Part shown: one piece after another, positions 60,492 to 64,000 of the stretch
How the letters are laid out: every line of letters begins with the position of its first letter
How positions within the stretch are numbered: the first letter of the stretch is position 1
Assembly: GCA_020634235.1 (NCBI GenBank)
Contig: JACKCB010000003.1
Location: 62,001 to 126,000, forward strand
Source of the DNA: Ardenticatenaceae bacterium
Lineage (GTDB): Bacteria; Chloroflexota; Anaerolineae; Promineifilales; Promineifilaceae
Reading direction: 5' to 3'
DNA length: 64,000 bases
Program-made: the position numbers and the translations under genes
The notes under the pieces: generated by a model
What the model was told of the DNA's origin: nothing
Database searches by the model: none
What the model saw: the letters and a program-made list of their open reading frames with translations, nothing else

Positions 60492-61447
60492 GCGGCCTGC
60501 CCTGTCTGGCGGGGGGGTACGGTGGGGATGGGTGCTTCCCGGCCGGGGCGGGCCACCATGCCCGGCCCCACCGACAGGTGATGCACCTCCAACCGCGGGT
60601 TGAACACCTGCTCTAGCCCATTGCCCAGCAGCGTCAGCCCCAGGACAACCCAGACAATGCCCAGGCCCGGGATAACCAGCGCCCACCAGGCCCCGGCGCT
60701 CATTGCCCCGCGATTGAAAGCAAAGTTCAACATTTGCCCCCAACTCAACGTTGTTGGGTCACCCAGACCAATGAAAGCCAGCACGCTTTCGTTAATGATG
60801 GCTGCCGAAATCACCAGCACGGAGTTGGCAATCATCAGCGGGAAGACCAGGGGGAAGATGTGGCGGCGGATGATGTAGCCGTTGCCCGCGCCAATAGCCC
60901 TGGCCCGCAGGACAAATTTACGCTCCTTCACCGACAGCGTTTGCGAGCGGATCAGGCGCGCCGTGGTCGTCCAGCCCAAAATGCCGATGACGATGATCAG
61001 GTTGCTCAGGCTGGGTTTGGTCAGGGCAATGAGGACCACAATGAGCGGCAGATCGGGTATTACCAGCAGAAAGTCTGTCAGCCGCATTAGCGCCTGTTCC
61101 AACCGCCCCCCGTAGAAGCCGGCGGTAATCCCGACGGTGCCGCCAATGGCCAGGGCGATGAAGGCCGCAAAGAAACCAACAATCAGCGAGACACGCGCAC
61201 CAAATAGAAAATTGGAGAGCACATCCTTGCCCGCGTCGTCGGTGCCCAGTGGGTGGGCCGCGCTGGGTGGGGCGTAGATGTCATCAATGGTCACCGCGAC
61301 CGATGCCTTGGGATCATAGGGGGCCAGAATTGGGGCGAAAACGGCCACAAAAACGGCGATCAGCAGCATAAACAGCCCAACCACGCCCATGCGATTGCGG
61401 CGAAAACTGGGCCAGAAGGCATTCAGGTTGACACTTTCTGGTTGCAT
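60488..61447 (-). CDS. Peptide ABC transporter permease (DppC-type)
   Basis: A 319-residue permease with six hydrophobic segments, N-terminal NRMGVVGLFMLLIAV and EAA loop RAIGAGNGYIIRRHIFP. The C-terminal tail is rich in Pro and Arg. GGAG precedes the ATG by nine bases. It lies 6 bases after the DppB-type permease gene. Confidence 0.92.
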   Translation of the reverse strand: MQPESVNLNAFWPSFRRNRMGVVGLFMLLIAVFVAVFAPILAPYDPKASVAVTIDDIYAPPSAAHPLGTDDAGKDVLSNFLFGARVSLIVGFFAAFIALAIGGTVGITAGFYGGRLEQALMRLTDFLLVIPDLPLIVVLIALTKPSLSNLIIVIGILGWTTTARLIRSQTLSVKERKFVLRARAIGAGNGYIIRRHIFPLVFPLMIANSVLVISAAIINESVLAFIGLGDPTTLSWGQMLNFAFNRGAMSAGAWWALVIPGLGIVWVVLGLTLLGNGLEQVFNPRLEVHHLSVGPGMVARPGREAPIPTVPPRQTGQAA

Positions 61448-61453
61448 GGCGTG

Positions 61454-62485
61454 TTACTCCACCCGGACCCGTGGGTCCAGGTAACTGTATAGCAGGTCGG
61501 CGATCAGGTTGGCCAGGATGACGCTGATGGCCAGCAGCAAGAACGCGCCCTGCAGCATGGGGTAATCGCGCCGGCTAACAGATTCCACGATGGCGGCGCC
61601 CAGGCCTGGCCAGGAAAAGACGGTTTCGATTTCGATGGAGCCGGCAACGGTGAAACCCAGGTTCAGGGCGATGAGGGTGACGGTGGGCAGCAGCGCGTTA
61701 CGCAGGGCGTGGTGGCGCAAGATTTGCCCGGTGCCGATGCCCTTAGCCTTGGCGGTCAGGATGTAATCCTCGGCCAGCACTTCCTGGATGGTGCTGCGCA
61801 TGATGAGCATGTATTCGGCCAGGAAGACGATGGTGAAGGTCAGGGTGGGCAGGAACATGTGCCGGGCGATGTCCAGCCACCGGTCCCAGGTTGTGTCGAA
61901 GGTGGCCCCGGGTGTGACCATGCCGCCAATGGGCAGCGCGAATTGGCGGCTGCCCCAGAAGAGGAGGATGATGCCCAACCAGAAGGTGGGCAGACCCCAG
62001 GCGAGCAAGCTGCCCACCAGGGCCACGTAGTCGATGGCCGTGCGTGATTTCCAGGCGGCGAGCACACCGAGGCTGATGCCAATGATGATTGAGAAGAGCT
62101 GGCCGGTGCCGATGAGCAAAACGGTGTTGAACAATCTTTCGCCGAGCATGTCGATGACCGGCCGGTTGGTGTGGTAGCTGAAGCCCATTTCGCCGCGCAG
62201 CAGGTTGCCCACGTAGATGAAGAACTGTGTCTCCAACGGGTTGATGGCGCAGCTCCCCAGCTCCAGCGGGTTGAGCGATTCGAAGCAGTTGATGACCGGC
62301 TTGTCCAGGCCAAAGCGGACGCGGATTGCCTCCACGGCTTCGACGGTGAGGCGCGGGTCGCGAATGCCGGACCGGGCCGGGTCGCCGGGCAGCACGCGGA
62401 AGAGGAAGAAGTTGAAGCAGATGACAAAGAGAATGGTTAGCAAGGCCCAGCCGACTTTGCGCAACAAGTACTGCCTGCGTCTCAA
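61454..62485 (-). CDS. Peptide ABC transporter permease (DppB-type)
   Basis: A 343-residue permease: N-terminal helix, a long external loop (FFLFRVLPGDPARSG ... CFESLNPLELG), then five helices with EAA loop TAKAKGIGTGQILRHHALRNALLP. TTG start at 62485 with GGGAGG seven bases before; no ATG fits as well. Follows the binding-protein gene after a strong hairpin. Confidence 0.92.
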   Translation of the reverse strand: MRRRQYLLRKVGWALLTILFVICFNFFLFRVLPGDPARSGIRDPRLTVEAVEAIRVRFGLDKPVINCFESLNPLELGSCAINPLETQFFIYVGNLLRGEMGFSYHTNRPVIDMLGERLFNTVLLIGTGQLFSIIIGISLGVLAAWKSRTAIDYVALVGSLLAWGLPTFWLGIILLFWGSRQFALPIGGMVTPGATFDTTWDRWLDIARHMFLPTLTFTIVFLAEYMLIMRSTIQEVLAEDYILTAKAKGIGTGQILRHHALRNALLPTVTLIALNLGFTVAGSIEIETVFSWPGLGAAIVESVSRRDYPMLQGAFLLLAISVILANLIADLLYSYLDPRVRVE

Positions 62486-62499
62486 CGCACACCTCCCAC

Positions 62500-62534
62500 G
62501 GCGTGCCGGGCAGGGATGCCACGCCCGGCACGCC
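62500..62534 (-). promoter_or_regulatory. Strong hairpin between binding-protein and permease genes
   Basis: GGCGTGCCGGGC paired with GCCCGGCACGCC (perfect 12-bp stem, 11-base loop) with no U-run. Such hairpins after abundant binding-protein genes stabilise the upstream message and thin transcription of the downstream permeases. Confidence 0.65.
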
Positions 62535-62555
62535 TCTCATCCGGCTTTGGTCAGG

Positions 62556-64000
62556 TTACTTGACTGGTTCGATCTGCCACAGTGAGCTGAGGTCTTCCAG
62601 GGCGATCTTGCCCTGGTCGGTGATCCAGCCGGTGAAGCGATCGCTGCGGTAGGCCTGGACGGCCTGGCTGTAGAAGGGGATGATGTAGACGATGTCGTCG
62701 AAGACGATGCGCTGCATCTCCCACACGATGTCTTTGCGGGCGGTGGGGTCCAGGGTGGTGGCTTGCTGCTTGTAGAGGGCGTCGTAGTCGGGGTTGGAGT
62801 AGCCGGTCTCGCTGGTGCCGGTGGGGATTTCGTCGGTGGTCATGACGCTGAGCAGGAAGGCGGGGTCAGGGTCGGAGCCCCAGCCCCAGATGAGGACGTC
62901 GTAGTCGAAGGCGGGGCAGCAGATGGAGGTGAGGGTGTCGGGGTCCAGCGCTTGCAGTTCGGCTTTGATGCCAATCTGGCCCCAGGATTCGGCCATGATC
63001 TCGGCCATGCGCGGGGCGACGGTGCTGTCGCTGGGCCAGTTGAGGCGGAAGATGAGGGGGTTGGTGCCGTCGGGCATTTCGCGGATGCCGTCACCGTCTG
63101 TGTCCAGGTAGCCGGCCTCGTCTAGCACCTGGTTGGCCTGGTCGATGTCGTAGGGATAGTCTTGCAGGCTGTCGTTGTACCAGACGCCGAGGCTGTCGGG
63201 GATGAGGGTGAGGCCGGGCGCGCCGAAGCCGAGCAGGACGATGTCGATCATCTTCTGTTTGTCGGTGGCGTGGGCCAGGGCCAGGCGGACGTTGCGGTCG
63301 AGCAGGGCGGGGTGGCCGCTGCAGGTGCCGTCACCGGCCGGGCAGTTTTCCGGGGTGACCAGGTTGATGATGATGTCGGTGACGCCGGGCGCGGCCGGGG
63401 GGCCGTTGACGATGACGATGTTGGGTTCGTTGCGCAGGGTGGGCACGGCGGTGGCCGGCATCTCGGTGATCATGTCGACCTGGCCGGTGCGTATGGCCTG
63501 TACGAGGGCGTCCTGGTTGTCGAAGGTTTGGAAGACGACTTCGTCTATTTTGGGCGGGTAGAGGGGATGGTCTTTGACGGCGGTCAGGCGCACGAACTGG
63601 TTTTGCTGGTATTCGCTCATTTTGAAGGGGCCGCTGCCGATCATGGCGGTGTTTTCGAATTCGGCGGCGTTGGCGTCGGCGTATTGCGACCAGATGTGTT
63701 CGGGCACGACGTAGAGAAAGACGAGCTGGCTCTCCATGTTGGGGATGGCCTCGGAGAGGGTGATGACGACGGTGGTGTCGTCGGGGGCCTCGACGCTGTC
63801 GAAGTATTCGGTGTAGACGGGCAGGAAGGCGAAGTCTTCGTTGCTCTGGTACATGTTGTAGCTAAAGGCGATGTCTTGGGCGGTGAGTTTCTCGCCGTCG
63901 TGCCAGGTCATGTCCTGGCGGATCTTGAAGGTCCAGACGGTGCCGTCTGGGGAGGTGGTCCAGCTTTCGGCCAGTTCGGGGGAGTAGGTGCCGTCCAGGT
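62556..64000 (-). CDS. Peptide ABC transporter substrate-binding protein (SBP_bac_5), 5'-truncated by the window
   Basis: A family-5 extracellular solute-binding protein, C-terminal part only, open through the window edge. Visible blocks: LAESWTTSPDGTVWTFKIRQDMTWHDGE near the edge (typical of the family), then NVRLALAHATDKQKMID and a conserved tail. It binds peptides or similar ligands and delivers them to the permease/ATPase genes downstream. Confidence 0.9.
   Translation of the reverse strand, partial: LDGTYSPELAESWTTSPDGTVWTFKIRQDMTWHDGEKLTAQDIAFSYNMYQSNEDFAFLPVYTEYFDSVEAPDDTTVVITLSEAIPNMESQLVFLYVVPEHIWSQYADANAAEFENTAMIGSGPFKMSEYQQNQFVRLTAVKDHPLYPPKIDEVVFQTFDNQDALVQAIRTGQVDMITEMPATAVPTLRNEPNIVIVNGPPAAPGVTDIIINLVTPENCPAGDGTCSGHPALLDRNVRLALAHATDKQKMIDIVLLGFGAPGLTLIPDSLGVWYNDSLQDYPYDIDQANQVLDEAGYLDTDGDGIREMPDGTNPLIFRLNWPSDSTVAPRMAEIMAESWGQIGIKAELQALDPDTLTSICCPAFDYDVLIWGWGSDPDPAFLLSVMTTDEIPTGTSETGYSNPDYDALYKQQATTLDPTARKDIVWEMQRIVFDDIVYIIPFYSQAVQAYRSDRFTGWITDQGKIALEDLSSLWQIEPVK

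Overview
The window is 64 kb of GC-rich bacterial chromosome with about 57 protein genes and one tRNA. The gene style points to a member of the Chloroflexota, probably Anaerolineae or a relative: a V4R-domain protein, DUF4388 with a small GTPase, lipoproteins with Thr/Pro-rich linkers, GH44 and a large exopolysaccharide locus. This assignment is inferred from family content; there is no rRNA in the window. A striking genome-wide feature is the palindrome CCCGGCCGGG (core CCGGCCGG), which I read about 130 times, inside and between genes, roughly one per 450 bases. It is absent from one AT-rich island.

Layout. Positions 1-2712: partial unknown gene, V4R protein, alpha/beta hydrolase and small GTPase (all minus). 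2899-3807: DUF4388 protein behind a very good sigma70-type promoter. 4208-4290: tRNA-Leu(UAA). 4395-8204: tilS, then the tungstate transporter tupABC (plus). 8219-12327: esterase-like lipoprotein, TPR protein, Xaa-Pro peptidase and selD (minus). selD contains an in-frame UGA at codon 17, read here as selenocysteine. 12523-16564: two FHA proteins, a membrane protein, an SDR enzyme and an M50/CBS protease (plus). 16676-21622: pentapeptide protein, VKOR plus DsbA-like pair, ABC exporter and RRM protein (minus).

22121-42872 is one long plus-strand block. The first part builds and exports an exopolysaccharide: a Wzz-like copolymerase, a degenerate BY-kinase-like ATPase, a 47-residue membrane protein, a Wzy-like polymerase, an acyltransferase, an epimerase, an aminotransferase, three GT4 and one GT2 glycosyltransferases, a GH44 glycosidase and a phosphoglycosyl transferase. 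The last part is unusual. A WecG/TagA glycosyltransferase is fused to two STAS domains. A nucleotidyltransferase is fused to a phosphoglycosyl-transferase domain, and both halves have lost key residues. These are followed by STAS, GAF-PP2C (RsbU-like), RsbW-like and response-regulator genes. Together they look like a partner-switching circuit wired directly to polymer synthesis.

43092-48700: mgtE, asparaginase, a Fur-family regulator and a metal P-type ATPase (plus). 48733-49884: a creatininase-family protein (minus). 49979-55258 is an AT-rich island bounded and divided by five attC-like folded repeats, resembling a cluster of integron attC sites without an integrase in view. It carries a membrane-anchored hypothetical protein and an OLD-nuclease plus UvrD-helicase pair matching the Gabija anti-phage system. 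55617-64000: PHP phosphoesterase, S9 peptidase and a peptide ABC transporter (minus), with the binding protein running off the window end.
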